Source of the DNA: Rugalucina vietnamica
Taxonomy: Eukaryota > Mollusca > Bivalvia > Lucinida > Lucinidae
DNA: 64,000 nt
Direction: 5' to 3'
NCBI GenBank assembly: GCA_964017185.1
Contig: OZ024871.1
Location: forward strand, 29,612,488 to 29,676,487
The position numbers were made by a program, and so were the translations under genes. Below the pieces are notes generated by a model. It had not been told where the DNA came from, searched no databases, and saw only the letters and a program-made list of their open reading frames with translations. Below are positions 53,801 through 56,800 of this stretch, piece after piece (the first letter of the stretch is position 1; every line of letters starts with the position of its first letter).

Positions 53801-56800
53801 ACATACATATCAAGTGGCAGTGTACAAGGCCACACTTAGTTTTAGTCCAAACTCTGTTATGCTTTGAATTTACAATAGAAGACAAGTATAATACTATCAA
53901 TAGAAACAGTGACACTTTATTATACCAGTTTTCCGAAATCTTTTTCCAGTCTGGCAGATATTGCAATTTCTTGCTGGACCCAAAAAGCTGGACAGTCTGA
54001 TAATGAGATTTTCTGCCGGTTAGAATGTACTGGTTTTGTCAGGCAGATTGGCACATTTGAGCCGCCTCATGAGAAAACCAACAATCTGCATAGGCGAAAA
54101 CAAAGACGCAGATAAGCTTCCCCCGAAGCTGATCAGCGCCTTTGTTTTCACTACTCAGAAAGTACAATTCCTCTTCTTCTTAAATCCAAAATTTCAAGTT
54201 TCTAGCTGTCTTCTGTGCTTCTACAGCCCGGTTTGTTCCGACCTGCTCGGAAACCACATTGTTGGTTTTCCCACGAGGCGGCTCATTTCATGAAGGCTGT
54301 TCTAATGATAACAGCTATATCATCACTATAACATTTCCATGTAATTTATACCCGCTTATACTCCACTTTTATACAGCAAAACTGGGGTATGCAGGAGTGC
54401 ACCTATTTTTTCTTATTTTTGCTCCAAAACATAGATTGTGGGTACTCGTTAGGCAATTCTAAAGAGTACCCACAATCTATGTTTTGAGCAAAGATAATAC
54501 AAATATAAAAAAAATATTCTACTGAAATTTTTTTAATTTTTACTACTTAAGAAAAAATCTGGATGTGTTTTCGTAATGTCTTTTCTCTTTCCAACAAAGA
54601 CTTTCCGAAAAACCTTGTAAATATAATTCAGAAATGAGCCTCGACGCGAGAAAACCGGTCTTCGGGGTTTCCGACCAGGTCCGACACAAACCGGCCTGTA
54701 CAAGCTCAGAAAGGAGCTAGAAGCTTGAAATTTCGGATTTAAGTAGAAGAGGAATTGTACTATCCGAGTAGCGAAAACAAAGGCGCTGATCAGCTTCGCG
54801 GTTACCGCGAAGCTGATCTGCGCCTTTGTTTTCGCCTAGGCAAAAATCCGGTTTTCTCACGATGCAGCTCAAATGATGTTTCATTATAGGAAGCGATAGA
54901 TTAGCAAAATATATATCATTTGCTTTACAGATAGTATTTGCTTTACAGATAGTATTTGCTTTACAGATAGTAATTGCTTTACCGATAGTATTTGCTTTAC
55001 CGATAGTATTTGCTTTACCGATAGTATTTGCTTTACAGATAGTGTTTGCTTTACAGATAGTGTATGCTTTACAGATAGTATTTGCTTAACAGATAGTGTT
55101 TGCTTTACAGATATATAGCCACAACTAGAGCTGTAACCATATAGTCATTATTTTCTTCTTTTTTTTTTTTCCACTCAAAAGCTTGTTTTGCTGTCACTTT
55201 TAAGCCCACTTCTAAGTCACGTTGTTGTCTCTGCGTAACCAGTATGATATTGGTAACATCAATAATTTTGTTGATGGAAGTATGCCGCACCTTGCCTCAC
55301 ATAATTTCTGTGAAGTCTTGCCCAGGATGACATGCTTCAACCAATATGATAAAGAGGTCACATATTGGGACTTGAGTACATGAACATTTTTTCATTTTTT
55401 GTGAGTAATCTGTAAAATAATAGACACTGAGTACTGATTAACCAGTCAGGCCCGGTCTGCCACCTCATGAGAAAACCAACAATTTGCATAGCCGAAAACA
55501 AAGACGCAGGTCAGCTTCTTTAAGCTTCTAGCTTTCTTCTGTGGCTGCACAGGCCAGTTTGTGTCAAACCTGTTCATAAACCGCAATGCTGGTTTTCTCA
55601 TGAGATGGCTCATTTCTTGATAACCCATTTCTGTGCATTATAACCAAGGGATTGTCCAGTTTCATGACTACATAGGTGACCCTGAAACAATCTTTAAAAT
55701 AAAATACTGTGTTTTTGTTATTTCCAAAATTCACTCATTTGAATCACTAGTACTGATTAATTTCATCCAGCTAAACCTAATAATTTATATGGCGACATCA
55801 CAATACAGGAAAAACCTTCATGGTAGTCGGCTATAGTAGACCCATTTGAGCCTTCACGTGAGAAAACCAATTTATTTTCCAACCAGGTCCGACAAAAACC
55901 GTTCTGTACACATTGTTTATTGTCACCTCCCTGTGACCGACTGAATCCCGTTTTAACTATTTAGTTAACGGAACACGCAACCAATATGAACTTTGCCACA
56001 ACATGTTTACAAAATGGCATTATAGAATATTTAATTATTTCCAGATCTATGTGACCTTGGCTATTGTTTGAACGGCGGGACCTGTGATGTAGGGCCACCC
56101 GTAACATGTACATGTGGAGAATGGTACACAGGCAATAAGTGTCAGTTCAGGAAGGGTGAGTAGCATTACGAAAACATGGCCATGCAATATATAGGATTAT
56201 CTGAAGCTGTAAAAATTGAAAATTTTCAGTAGAAAAATTTTGATATTTTTCTTATTTTTGCTCAAAACATAGATTGTGGGTACACGTTAGAACCGCCTCG
56301 CTGAGGCGGTTCTAACGAGTACCCACAATCTATGTTTTGGAGCAAAAATAAGAAAAATAGGTATACCCCTGCATACCCCAGTTTTACTATATAAAAGTGG
56401 GGTATAAGGGGGTATATATTACACGGACATGTTTTCCTGATGATTGTTCAAATACAGTCCAACCTGCCTTAAGCAACACCTGTATTAAGCAAGCACCTGT
56501 CTTAAGCAAGCACTGATTTTACAAGTAAATTACCATCTGTTAAGCAAGCAAAAGTGAATAAAATCTATAAATTTGTCAAATCTTTGTGTTAAGATATGAT
56601 CAGAATTGATAGGCAGTAGATAGCAGAAAAAACTGAACTGAAGGGACCGTAAAAATGTAATTTTTGTTGCTTAAATTAATATTGATTATGTATATTAAGA
56701 ATAAGTGCTTTATGAGATAACAAAGAGGATCATGACTATTTAAGGTGGCCACATCATCGAACAGATAATTCAGAACTTTCAAATCAGTACAGCTTACTTA

